Notes under the pieces: model-generated
Told to the model about the DNA's origin: nothing
The model's input: the letters and a program-made list of their open reading frames with translations, nothing else
The model's database searches: none
Assembly (NCBI GenBank): GCA_977006965.1
Contig: OZ345362.1
Coordinates: 1,612,001-1,676,000 of the forward strand
DNA from: Phymatolithon calcareum
Lineage: Eukaryota > Rhodophyta > Florideophyceae > Hapalidiales
Reading direction: 5' to 3'
DNA length: 64,000 nucleotides
Part shown: positions 1-10,800 of the stretch, one piece after another
Layout of the letters: each line of letters begins with the position of its first letter
Numbering within the stretch: the stretch's first letter is position 1
Made by a program: the position numbers and the translations under genes

Positions 1-112
1 TTATACTATACTGTACTGCACTATATCATGACGATGAAAGTAACAGCGCTAGAGCTCTTGGCTACTCGGAGGAATACGCGCTCGCTCCTCATCTCAACGC
101 CAACCCTACATC

Positions 113-454
113 ATGGTGAGGCTCAACATTTTGCTTTCCCTTTTTCTCAAGCGACAACACAAGCGGCGAGTTCTGGCCTCCCGCACACGGCTGAGGAGCA
201 GGACCTCAAGTCATTCCCGCCGTAGGCGCGACTGGAGGATAACTTGGCGTGCGCTTCAACATCCTTCTATGTCTGGATTCATGACCTTCTTTGGGTCTGG
301 TTGTGACCAATCACTCATAACTTTAACCGGGTTTGACCATAGATCTTTTCGAGACTTGTTGAGGATGTTCAAACCAGTCTATTACTCGTACACGTCATAC
401 TCAGCAGACGGAAGAATCAGGAAACTTCCAGCACATAGTCGACATGGAAGATGA
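113..454 (+). pseudogene. Possible PIF/Harbinger-like DDE transposase, N-terminal remnant
   Basis: A 113-codon frame that looks protein-like only from about codon 45. There it has a G-S-G-x-D element, then L-T-G-F-D, then an F-K-P-V-Y...G-R-I-R-K-L stretch. This order resembles the region before the catalytic domain in DDE_Tnp_4 (PIF/Harbinger-type) transposases of microbial eukaryotes. No catalytic DDE region follows: the frame stops and the next ORF overlaps by 11 nt. I read it as the front of a transposase whose catalytic part was deleted. The family call is from memory of motif style and is weak; the start codon is uncertain. Confidence 0.33.
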
Positions 455-854
455 TTTTCCCGCCGAACGAGAAGAAAATGTAGAAGGAAATGTCGCCGCC
501 TCGCCGACCAGCGCCCTTGCCGGCTCAAGTCACTCGGTTCCATCTGTACCGTCATCATCTCGCAGGCCCCTTGTTAGGATGAGATCACGCACAGCCGCTA
601 TGCCGTCAGATGACATTGACATAATAGAGCTCTTCAAGCTTCAGATGATACAAGATCAATAGAGAAGACAAGAGGACAGAGAACGAAGAGCATTAGAGCG
701 CCAGGAGGAGAAAGATCGCCGCAAACAAGAGAGAGCAGAGGAAAAGACACGTCGCGAAGAGGATCGGGCCGAGGAGAGGGCGCGTCACGAGGAAGTGCAG
801 GCACAAGAGTCATCACGTCGGGAAGCTGAGGCAAGGAGGCACGAGCAGTGTTGA
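444..854 (+). pseudogene. Charged coiled-coil ORF broken by one TAG; possibly the Harbinger Myb-like partner C-terminus
   Basis: One frame runs from the ATG at 444 to TGA at 852-854 with a single in-frame TAG at 660-662. The first 72 codons are low-complexity, rich in Ser and Pro. After the TAG comes about 60 codons dominated by Arg and Glu with heptad-like spacing, predicted coiled coil. Harbinger elements encode a second, Myb/SANT-like protein that often ends in such an R/E-rich helix. The position directly after a transposase-like fragment therefore suggests an internally deleted Harbinger element. No Myb helices are visible, so this stays an inference. Confidence 0.33.
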
Positions 855-1175
855 TGTTACTTCTGGGGAAGGGGAACGGAGGAAACCTCGGTAGCAACTA
901 GACCGCAATGTATTAGTCTTCGGAGGGGTTCAGGTTCCGTGCCATACTGAACAGGATGCACAACGCATCCTCCGTGCACGGAGCAGGAAAAGTATTTTTT
1001 TGTCAACCTACAGCGAGTAAACACCATAACCAAAACGACGCATTTGTGCGGACTAAATTCGTCACGTTGACACAAATTTATGATAACCGGTCACGATTTG
1101 TGCGTACTATTTTCTAATTTGTGTTTTCAGAAGGCCCCATTATCCCGACATAATATTTTTATCACCGGATAACAT
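855..1175. other. No gene seen
   Basis: No coherent reading frame on either strand. Two similar short stretches (around 1043-1056 and 1095-1108, core TTTGTGCG-ACTA) occur about 50 bp apart. They could be part of a transposon end, but I cannot close a pair of termini around the Harbinger-like ORFs. Confidence 0.4.
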
Positions 1176-2138
1176 TTGGGGATTTTAAACTCAAACCGTT
1201 CCCTAATGAAAAAAAAATCAAACACATTTTATTAACGCCCTTTCTTGTTTCGAACGAGCTGAACTCATTGGTGTAAGATTCAGCTCCCAATTCCGACTGT
1301 ATCCTTACTTTATTTTTAATTATAGTTGCCGCAAGGCCAGTCTTTGGCATGATAAAATTCCGAGATACAGCACAGGAAATATTTTGCAAGTTATGATAAA
1401 CATGTAGGCGACACCACCTGATAGTGCGTAGCGATTGCACAGCTCTTCACGTCAGGCGCAAGAGGCAGACATTTCGGGTGAAATATTCGCGGCATAACCA
1501 TGTAATGACGGAGGATGCGGTTTTCAACGCAGTTGCAATTGGCTGGGATGCCTCAGATGACAAGACTTGCGACCGCGCGTGACATAGCTGCTTCACATGG
1601 CGTATACGCGGGCGCGATGCCAAAGCTTTGCGTTTTGCTCTTCATCTCACTGAAGTATGACTAGGGCTTTACCCAGATGAGAGTGGTAGTACTAATAGTG
1701 GGTTAGCGATCATAGATGCGGCTGGAGAGTGCAGATTAGGGCTGTCTACTGACTATCCAGCCCAGTAGTGAGGACCTGATAGGTGATTCAATCTACGCTT
1801 GGTCTTACGGTTGATGTGCTTGGCGAAAATAAAGTTTCCACGATGGGGAGCGAGACTGGGGAGCACTCCCGACGAGGCGAGGAAGCAGTCCTTGCTGTGA
1901 CTTCTTGTCGTACTGCACATGGAATATATAATGCACTGTAAGGTCTTACAGTATGAGAGCTCTCAATCTATTGATAAATTTTAAAAATAAAATTGCCCAG
2001 TTGATTCTCTGATGTATTCTGCTCCTATTTGTACCGAATTTTTATTTTCATAATTTTATATCATAACAACACAAAATTAAAAGAAAAAATACTTTCGTGA
2101 TTCGGCATTAGGGAACGGTTTGAGTTTAAACTCCCCAT
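1176..2138. mobile_element. Non-autonomous TIR element, about 960 bp
   Basis: A 33-bp inverted repeat lies at 1176-1208 and 2106-2138, with about 3 mismatches and the shared core AAACTCAAACCGTTCCCTAA. The interior has no protein-like frame. The right side continues outward with a second approximate match (CATTGGGGGAT against CATTTGGGGAT on the left), so the true ends may lie slightly further out with a small indel. I found no clear target-site duplication. It looks like a MITE or deletion derivative of a DNA transposon; the superfamily cannot be assigned. Confidence 0.55.
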
Positions 2139-2313
2139 TTGATCCCCCAATGACATTTTTCTGTCACGGACTCTGTCGCCTTTCAATGCGTTACATTTAA
2201 TATAAAACTAAAATTCAAAATCATTTTCCTGAAACCGTTTCGTTTGAAAAACACAGCATTTTATAAAAATTTATATTATGTGAGGCAGCTTAAATTCCAT
2301 CTTAGTTATTGAA

Positions 2314-3288
2314 ATGGAAAAAATGGAAGCAGGCTTTCTGCATTCAAAAATCCCTCTGCGTGCTACCATTTGGGTTTCGTTCACAAGCGGGAAATATCGA
2401 GATTCCCGCAGCCTCCCTTCCACGTTTCTCGCGGATGACGTCATAATTCGGGCTTTTTCCCGAATAGGGCTTCAATTGCTCCTGGACATCATGTCGGACT
2501 GGGCCGCCTCTACCGAGATGGTCTGGAATACAAATGTCGGAAAGAGTTGCGTCAAAACTCCCAATGGTGCAAACGAAAGCTTCAAATTCGTTCTTGCAAG
2601 AAAAGAAATCGAGACTGTGTTCAAAACTACATACCTGGGCATCTCCATATCTTCGCACGGCGTCACAGAAACCTCTACGCTTTCCAGAATAGATGCTGCA
2701 CAGAATCCACTGATGGTTCTAGGAAACATCGTACTCCACGGGAAAGGGTACGCACCCTCGACATGCTTAAGTCTATATAAGGCGCTCTCCCGTCCAATGA
2801 CAGAGTATCTTCTCCCGTTCGCAGATCGGACGCGTAACATCTTTCGGGCACAGGACGCCCTAGAGAGTAACCTGTTCTCTAGAATGTTCGGAACCTGGTG
2901 CAAGAATATGCAGGTCCTTTTTTGAGGAATATGCCGCCTGGAATCCATTCAACTACGCCAAGCGCATTTGAGCTCCAAATTCATAACAGCTCATAAATTT
3001 CGAAGAAAACAGGCACTTGAGCTTCCCAAGGGCACAACACGACTGGCAATATTGAACGCGACAAACGATATGCTTCACAAAGCTCTTCTCTGTACCTCTA
3101 CAGAGGAATTTGCACGCACCCCAGACGCTACAACAAGCGTAAACGCAAGAACGCTGAAGAACGCAAAAGAGGAATGGGAAGCATGTCTCCCTTCGAAAGC
3201 CACAGGACGGGAGGGCCCGCGCCCTCCTCAGCCCATCAAGAACGAACTACCACCATTCCTCATCCTCACCGTTGCAAAAATTAAGTGA
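2314..3288 (+). pseudogene. LINE ORF2 fragment, C-terminal half of the reverse transcriptase and beyond
   Basis: A single frame with one in-frame TGA at 2923-2925. It starts inside the RT: the catalytic F-L-A-D-D-V motif sits about 38 codons in. It is followed by the thumb-like M-S-D-W-A...V-W-N-T...G-K-S segment and T-T-Y-L-G-I-S-I-S, all typical of non-LTR retrotransposon RTs. After the TGA the frame continues with the basic C-terminal region (S-S-K-F-I-T-A-H-K). No endonuclease or N-terminal RT motifs precede it, so the copy is 5'-truncated, as LINE copies usually are. The same family follows at 3733-5668, where the matching motif reads S-Y-L-G-I-S-L-S. Confidence 0.8.
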
Positions 3289-3732
3289 GAAAAAACTAAT
3301 ATTTTCCGCTACCCTTCTCAAATTCTGAAGAAAATCCAACTTATTTTGTTCTCCTCTCCTTGCAAAAATGTAGTGATTTACAACTTAAAATATAAGCAAT
3401 CAAATTTAAGCTTCCAACTTATTTTTCCTCCATGGGGAAAAATAAGTGGTAGGTTGATCACTTTGGGTCGATCGTCTGACCAATAAACCTCAGTTGACAT
3501 GTAAGCGCTATGACTGGAAAAGTCTTTAAATTTCAGTTGAATTTTTCAACAAATCTCCCGAATGCAGAAGATGAGAACACGAAGAACGTCTAGGAACAAG
3601 ATGACCGGCCGTCCATTGCATAAAAATCTGTTCACGGCCCACGTGTCCCAGGCATGCCGAGATGTGGGGGGATGGCGACCAAGACCTTCGCACTTTGACT
3701 GTCCTCCTTAAATGCGGAATCTTGTCAAACTA
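3289..3732. other. Intergenic stretch between two LINE fragments
   Basis: AT-rich at first, then mixed composition. No protein-like frame until the LINE motifs begin near 3733. The last 150 bp may be decayed upstream LINE coding sequence, but no motif is clear enough to claim. Confidence 0.4.
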
Positions 3733-5201
3733 GCAATCCTGAAAGCTCCAACCAGAAAGGCCCCAGACCTGGACGGGTGAAGACCGAAATGTTGAAAGTG
3801 GACCTTGAGGAATGTACAGACCTAGTCTATGAGCTATGGACAGCCTGCGGCAGATGCGGAACACTTCCAACATCGTGGATGAAAGCTCTCTTGGTCCCGC
3901 TGTACAAGAAAGGAGACCATGACGATCCAAAATATTTCCGATCCACATCCCCACTGATTCAGGTCCGAAAGGTTGTTGAGTCCGCAATTGATATTATGCT
4001 CCGTCAAAGATACACGAACCACGACATCCTGCTGGGATTTCAAAAAGGGGAGAGTACGGAGCTCGCAATCTTGAGGGCGCTGGAACTACAAAAACGAGGG
4101 CAGCGATGCATCGCAGTATTGGACTTGAAGGCAGCGTACGACACAGTTACTAGACAACACCTGCAAGAGCGAAAACGAGGGCTTCTACCGCAAGAGCTAT
4201 GCGTGATGATCGAACCATTCTTGATGCCTTCCTCGGTATCCACGGTTGGTGACCCGCAGCAGAATTGGTTCCTAATTGCCAGAGGAGTACCTCAGGGGTT
4301 TCCGCTGATTCCAAATTTGTACAACCTTTTTCATGGAAGAATTCACGGAAAGAATAAGCCGAGTGCTACGAGAAGTTGCAGATATAGCTGCAGTCCTCTT
4401 TGCGGACGACGTTCTCCTATTGGCAAATACACCAGCGGGACTACAGAGACTGTTAAATATTGCATCGAAATGGGCAAGGGACATGCAGATGGTTTGAAAC
4501 ACGAAAGCTGGGAAGAGCGAAGTTCTTCTCTCGGACGACACAAGATCACCCATTTTCAATCTTGCAGGGAAAACGATGGCAAAGGTCAAATAACTTATTT
4601 GACCTTTGAGATGCGAAGATATGAGACTTATTTGAAATACGTCTCATACCTTGGTATCTCACTCAGTAATGAGGGAGTTACCGAAACAAAAATGCTTGAG
4701 CGCATCCGACACGCCAAGATCGCGGTATATCAGCTGAGGTCCCTGCGTGTCTCGTTCGGGCGCTCAGCCCCTTGAAAGCAGTGAAGACATACAAGGCATT
4801 GATACAACCAAGATGGGAGTATGCAATGCACCTGACGCCATGGACGCCGAGAGTCCAGACAGCTATCGTGCACAAGTATTCGGTCCAATATCGAAAAACC
4901 ACTATGTCAGACTTCGCCTTCTTTGCCGAATTCACAACGCCGAAAACGGGAGATCATTCTTGCACTCAGAATGCTGGACCGAGCCAGATCAAAGAAAAGG
5001 AGTCTTCTGGCCGTCCCACTCGAGGAAAGAGATGTGGATGAACTGCAATGGGTTAGTAGAGACATATCGGCAATGCTAAAGTACGACCTATTCGAGACGA
5101 TCCTGACTTTCCTCAAACAGGGAGTTTCAGCAAAATCGTTGAGGACCTTCAAAGAGGAAAGAGACGTCTCGGAGTCCAACAGAAAGAGAAAAATTCCCTA
5201 A
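3733..5201 (+). pseudogene. LINE ORF2 with RT core, frameshifted
   Basis: Non-LTR RT motifs run in order: K-A-P-D-L-D-G (near 3760), L-V-P-L-Y-K-K-G-D, motif A L-D-L-K-A-A-Y-D-T-V, motif B A-R-G-V-P-Q-G, motif C F-A-D-D (4399-4410), then Y-L-G-I-S-L-S. Breaks are visible. An indel near 3775 separates the K-A-P-D-L-D-G box from the following V-K-T-E-M. Motif C lies in a different frame, from about 4330 to 4590, from the flanking motifs, implying two compensating shifts. A TGA at 4773-4775 ends the main frame, and the C-terminal region is spread over two further frames to about 5201. The gene is clearly dead. No endonuclease domain is seen upstream. Confidence 0.85.
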
Positions 5202-5339
5202 GATCTGCCGGGGTCCACCGCGGCGATTATCAGACGCCCGAAAACACGGCACCGCCAATTAGCAGTAAAGTGGGCATTCGGTAGGTTCCCCCCCAATGAG
5301 CACATCACTTATCACAGACAAGTTCGGTAATACTGTACC

Positions 5340-5668
5340 AATCCTCATGAGCAACCTTGAAGAATACCTCGGAAGATATCAACTGACCAAAGAGGAGATT
5401 AATATCCTGAAAAAGCTCTAGACAAGCTACTCTTCTTCACTATCTTCTTTTACGACGACGTGGAATAGACAAGGCGCCAATTGACGAAATCTGATCAGTG
5501 GACCCCAAGCTTTTCCCTCTGCCCTTTTACGGGAGAGGGTTTTTGCACCTTGGGCTACGAGATTAACCCGGGTTACAAGTATTTGAATATATGATCGAAG
5601 CTACAACGTAGCTGCTGAAACGCATCTCCCTTGAAGTCTCATGAGTGTTATTGAGGGCGTTTATTAAA
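5340..5668 (+). repeat. LINE 3' end, copy 1 (last codons plus 3' UTR)
   Basis: From the ATG at 5347 the frame encodes the C-terminal peptide N-L-E-E-Y-L-G-R-Y-Q-L-T-K-E-E-I-N and then shifts. The same peptide and the following 3' UTR, including TGGACCCCAAGCTT and GCATCTCCCTTG, recur at 13300-13645. Similarity ends near 5668, which marks the probable 3' terminus of the LINE family. Confidence 0.7.
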
Positions 5669-6182
5669 TTTCAAATTCAAAAAAAGTTGAATTTTTCAGA
5701 AGCAACTCGTGTTTTCTCGCGTGTACAAAACTATGCAATACATATTGCCGGTTATTGCCTTTACTGTTATTGCGAAACTTCTTGCTCTGGCGCATAGCGT
5801 AAACATAAATAATATTGGTTCATCCCCTGGATATAGGAATATAGAATAGGGAATAGTTGCCCAAAGAATCCTCAGTCTGCTTCTTTCATCCTCACTGCTT
5901 GGTCCGGTAGATGCTCTTCGAAAACCTTTTTCCCGCCCTGTGTTCTTCTTGCAGCTCCCAGACTCGGAATGCTGATTAGTTCGATCTCCGCTAGGTGCCA
6001 TAACTTCAGAACTTTAGTACCGCAATAGAGATGTGTCGGTAATGTGCGGTCAGCGCGTGGAGCCCTCGAGAAAATTGAATCCTAGAATGCTATCGGGCCT
6101 GATCCACCGCTTCTGATAGGCTTCATTCAGAGTTCGACCTGATCACACCTTGGAATACATTTGATTACGGCTCACTGCTGGT
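5669..6182. other. No gene seen
   Basis: No coherent frame on either strand. It lies between the LINE 3' end and the left arm of the foldback element and shows no internal repeat that I can detect. Confidence 0.4.
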
Positions 6183-6571
6183 CAAATTTGTTCCCTAAGA
6201 CAACGTATTAGTGGTATACATAGCGCGCGTCGCAAGCAACAGCTTTCCCTGAACGGATACTGTTCTCTGGAGTTCGCAGTAATACCATCTAGTTTTTTAG
6301 ATGCAGCGATCATAACCCGCAAGAAATTGCACTTTGAATCCCTACAGCCTCTGCTCAATATGAACAATGCAGGTTAGGGAAGTCGGCAAACTAGATCTGT
6401 AACTTTTAGAAAAGGGTTGGCTCTAGGGGCGGGGGATTTTAAAGACTGAGGCATTTTTAAAAATAAACTTAAATTGGAAAAAAACTTTGAATCGCTGCCA
6501 TCAAAAGTTTCGACAATCTTTACCAGAGGAAGATGCATTCGATGCTCGTTAGTGCTATTCGAACCCGAGGA
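6183..6571 (+). repeat. Foldback left arm
   Basis: Matches 12712-12374 followed by 6818-6762 on the opposite strand, with scattered mismatches. The outer tip is CAAATTTGTTCCC against CAAGTTTGTTCCC in the right arm. The inner end is around GAACCCGAGGAC. Confidence 0.8.
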
Positions 6572-6761
6572 CGCGGGGTATGCAAAATGACGAGTCCCTG
6601 TATTAAGGACAAGACGATATTAGAAGTACCGAAAAGCCGCTCCCGTACAGTCGCAAGAGTGTGTCCGAGAGCTTTAAACATATAAATGAGTTATGTATCT
6701 AGATACAATACAATACATTAGGTACTTCCTGAGGTGAAGTTGGAAATGAAAATCCTACTCG

Positions 6762-6818
6762 TCCACGGGTTCGAATAGTACTAACGAGCATCGAATGCAT
6801 CTTCCTCTGGTAAAGATT
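6762..6818 (-). repeat. Foldback right arm, inner piece
   Basis: 57 bp complementary to 6515-6571. It ends exactly at the Copia-1 5' LTR with GATT, which is repeated immediately after the 3' LTR. Confidence 0.8.
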
Positions 6819-6885
6819 TGTTGGAAGTGTGATTGCTTGGAGCTCTAGTCGCAAACACACTTCAATATCAAGGTATGATCTCGGT

Positions 6886-7037
6886 ACACGTGTACACGTG
6901 TCAAGTCGAATGTCAAAGTGGCTCAGAACCTTGAATCAAGAAGATTGGCAGTGACACGTGTCAAAGTATGATAAGAGTATGATAATCATACTCCCCTCAC
7001 TCAGTAGATGATTCTTGATTTTTCATGTTACACGTGT
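6886..7037 (+). promoter_or_regulatory. LTR cluster of palindromic ACACGTGT boxes and a 19-bp palindrome
   Basis: Four copies of the palindrome ACACGTGT (G-box core CACGTG): two in tandem at 6886-6901, one at 6954-6961 and one at 7030-7037. A separate perfect 19-bp palindrome, GAGTATGAT-A-ATCATACTC, lies at 6975-6993. The arrangement recurs in the other copia LTRs of all types. G-box cores are bound by bHLH or bZIP factors in many eukaryotes, so U3 enhancer function is likely but inferred. Confidence 0.6.
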
Positions 7038-7124
7038 CATATGATAGTATGACAAATTTGTTTAGTGTTAGTGTGTCTCCGTCGTCAATTAGAGTTTTGA
7101 TCAAGTCCGGTTGTGTTCTCAGGT

Positions 7125-7162
7125 CTATATAGTCTTGACCTGAGGTCCGCCAAGTTAATAAA
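7125..7162 (+). promoter_or_regulatory. Likely LTR TATA box and poly(A) signal
   Basis: CTATATAG at 7125-7132 is followed 25 bp later by AATAAA at 7157-7162. TATA then AATAAA is the expected order at the U3/R boundary, placing the start site near 7155. The same pair is conserved in most other copia LTRs here. Confidence 0.6.
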
Positions 7163-7261
7163 CCAAGGAACTCATTCACTCACAACTCATCTTCAACTCA
7201 ACCAATTCACTCCAACCAATCTTTTTCCTTCACCTCATCTCCTGCATAACCTCCAACAACA

Positions 7262-7277
7262 GGTTATGGGCCAAGTC
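7262..7277 (+). promoter_or_regulatory. Copia-1 primer binding site (half-tRNA type)
   Basis: GGTTATGGGCCAAGTC abuts the 5' LTR. The consensus in sister copies is GGTTATGGGCCCAGTC, complementary to the anticodon stem-loop of eukaryotic initiator tRNA-Met. Drosophila copia is known to use a 5' half of that tRNA as primer with this same site. Copia-1 has one C-to-A change. Confidence 0.8.
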
Positions 7278-7497
7278 AGCGCTTGATCACCACCGCGCTT
7301 CATCATCATCGTCGTCTCCGGGGCTCATCCTTCGCCCCCGATCTTCTCCTGGTTGCGCATCCTTGCTTGATTACCTCTGGTTTTCTCGCAAGGCCCGCTC
7401 CAAGGGACTTGTCTGTCATTGTTCACGAGCTTCCTGTTCGGTTCCTTGCTCGATTACCTCTGGTCTTTGAGTGAGGCCCGTTCAGAAAGTGTTATAG

Positions 7498-7680
7498 CGT
7501 CTTGCAGTGCGCGTTGCCGGCTGCAGGTTCAGGTGTACCAAAACGCCACAAGGGTTTCTGTTGTGTCTCCTTGCTTGATTACCTTCAGTTTTCTTGTCGG
7601 GCCCACCTCAGGATACCACAAAGCGTCTTGCAGTGCGTGTTGCCGACTGCAGGTTCAGGTGTACCAAAACGCTACATGAG
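7498..7680 (+). repeat. Leader tandem repeat, about 124-bp period
   Basis: Two copies of a segment centred on GCAGGTTCAGGTGTACC (about 7498-7560 and 7624-7680), separated by a related spacer, lie between primer site and gag. The same unit appears once or twice in the leaders of Copia-2, 4, 6 and 7. Confidence 0.65.
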
Positions 7681-7841
7681 GTATACGGCCATTGAGCCAT
7701 CCCCCGATCAAGGTCCAGGTCACATTGACTTGAAGGAATTTCTTATACGGGATAGATTGCCTCGATAGTTAACTTCGGTTGACTCGCAGTGGACTCCCCG
7801 AACGGATTTTCGACAAGAATAGAAGACCCCCACTCCGCAAA

Positions 7842-10800
7842 ATGGACAACTCCCAAGGAACGCTGAATGTCGAAAAGTTAAATGAGACCAATTTCCACGC
7901 TTGGAAACAGAAAATTCAGCTAGTACTATAATTCCGCGAACTCGTCGAGTTCATAGAGGACGATCCACCGGCACGAGATTCCGACGATTTCAAGCTCTGG
8001 CGTCGTAATGACAATAAAGCAAAGACTATCATCGGTCTCTCGCTTTCAGTCGAACATCTCGAGCATGTGCAGGATGTCGAAACGGCGAAAGAAATGTGGA
8101 CGTCGATTCTCAATATCTTTGAACGATACACTCTTTTGAACAAACTGGCTGCTCGCCGCAAGTTCTATACCGCCACTATGCTGGAGGACGAGAAAATACT
8201 GCCCTATACGAACCGCATTCGCCAACTCGCATCCACCCTCAAGTCAATGGGTGTCGATATTGACGATAAAGAAATGGCCATGGCTGTATTGAACGGACTT
8301 CCCGAACGCTACGACAGCTTGATAAGTGCACTCGATGCTCTCGGCAATGAAGACGAATCATTCTCACTTGAATTTGTGAAGAGTCGACTACTCCAGGAAG
8401 AACAACGCATGTCAATGCGTGTCGAAGCATCAACCGTCAAAGCTGAGACTGCTGCACTTTTCACTGCCAGACGCGATGGAGAACGAATTCGTGACTACTG
8501 TGAACATTGTCATCGATCTGGACATAGAAATGTGAAATGTTGGACCAAGTTTCCACACCTTGCTCCTGAAGGATACAAAAATCGGAATGGAAAGCAAACG
8601 AAACCAGCTGCATTCTTGACCGATGAATCGGAACATGTTCGAGTTATGTCCGATTCCGACTTTGTATGCCTGATGGTCAAGGTGCGCGATTCTGATATTT
8701 CCGAGAAGTCAAAGTCATGGATCATTGACTCTGGTAGTACATCGCATATGACGTTCGATCGTTCAATCTTCTGCTCATACACCAAAATGTCTTCAACCGT
8801 CGAAATGGGAACCAAAGCACAGGCCACAATCGCTGGAAAAGGTGATGTCATCATTACGCTTAACGTGAACGGCAAATCGTTAAAACGAAAGCTCAAGGAC
8901 GTTATGCACATACCCGACTTTGGATACTCTCTATTGTCTGTCTCAAAAATGGATGAGTGCGGATATGGTATAACATTCAAGAACAGCCGTTGCTATGTTA
9001 AAGCTCATCATGACACTATCGCAACAGGTACTCTACGCAAAATTCTCTACTCTCTAGACCTTGCAGATGGAAATAAACTTAACGAAGTTTCCTGTTTCGC
9101 GAGCCTACAGCTCTGGCATGAACGACTTGCGCATGTTGACCACAGTGGAATTACCTGAATGGTAAACCATGGGGTGGTGAAAGGTGTAAAGATTGCTCCC
9201 AACTCACAGTCCACACATCCATGTAATGTTTGTCTTGCCGGCAAAGGTCATCGTGCTCCGATTCCAAAGTCCAGTAGTTCTCGCTCCACAGCTGTTCTCG
9301 ATCTCGTACATTCAGACGTTCTTGGTCCTATCGACATTCCGTCCCTTGGAGGATCACAGTACTTCATCACATTCATCGATGATCACTCCAAGTGGACCAC
9401 GGTATTCACCATGCGAAAGAAATCGGAGAGCTTTGAGTGTTTTCGGAAGTTTCACAAGTACGCTGAAACCCATACAGGTAGAAAGCTTAAGCACTTGAAC
9501 ATACAGGACTTCTCGAAAGCACCTAAGCTCAAGGCTATTAGGACCGACAATGGAGGCGAGTACCTTTCAAACGAGTTCAAGGCATATCTTGCGGAACACG
9601 GTATCCATCAACAGCTCACAGTCGCTTACACCCCACAGCAAAATGGGGTGGCTGAACGCATGAACCGCACACTTCTCAACTTAGTGCGCTCGATGCTTCA
9701 TCACAGAGGCATCGAGAAGAAGTTCTGGGCTGAAGCGTTTGCAACTGCTGTGTATGTGCGCAACCGAGTAACGTCACGAGGACTTCCTTCGAACACGACC
9801 CCCCATCACATATGGATGGGTGCCCCTCCAGATTTGGGACACTTGCGCGTATTTGGCGCCAAGTGTTGGTACGTGATTCCGAAGAAGAAAGTGAAGAAAC
9901 TCGACAGTCGTACTCGTGAGGCGGTTATGCTGGGATACTCGTTGGCATCGAAAGGGTATAAGCTGTGGGATGCGGACTTGCGGAAAGTGATTGTGTCAAG
10001 GGACGTGACGTTCAATGAATCGGATTGCGGATTCGATGAGACCGAAACCAATGTATCACCTGAAACTCCTCAAATCAAACTGAGTGATGATACGGTTGAA
10101 GGTAAGGTCATTTCGGATGTAGATGATAAGAGCATCGAGAAGGACATTGACGAAGGTGAGCAAGCAGATGGTGGAGAACAACCTATATCTCCATCTGATT
10201 CTGACGAAACATCTCCGATGATCGCCAAACCCATTCTGCGTAGGTCAGCTCGGGTCTCAAAACCACCCACTGACTTCTGGAACGCTCCGTCGCATACTGC
10301 TATGCTGGCCTTCGAGTCCGTCAACCTTGCATCTGAAATCGGTTTGTCTTCTCATCAAGTGCCTCAGACCTTCAAGGAAGCGACTTCAATTAAAAATGTC
10401 GACTTCTGGTCTCCGGGCATTGAGAATGAACACTCGTCACTAACCCGCAACAACACTTGGAAGTTGGTCACTCGCAAGCCTGGCATGAACGTTCTACTGT
10501 GCAAGTATGTCTTCAAGGTCAAGGATACAGGCCCTAAAGTCCGCATTGTTGCGAAAGGGTTCCGAGAGGTGCATGGGGTGGACTACGGTGAAACGTATGC
10601 CCCAGTCGTAAAGTTCACCTCGATTCGTATCCTACTTGCAACCGTTGCTGTCCATGATTTGGAACTCTACCAAATGGATGTTGTTACGGCTTTCTTGCAT
10701 GGTGACCTTCACGAAGATATCTACATGGAGGTTCCGTCTGGATTTCGTGATCCCAAGCGTCCTGACCTTGTTTGAAAGCTCCTGAAGGCACTATACGGCC

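Larger units (their letters stand above)
6819..7261 (+). repeat. Copia-1 5' LTR (type A)
   Basis: Starts TGTTGGAAG and ends CTCCAACAACA, giving inverted termini. Type A is defined here by the internal start GATTGCTTGGAGCTCTAG and the AACAACA end. Confidence 0.95.
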
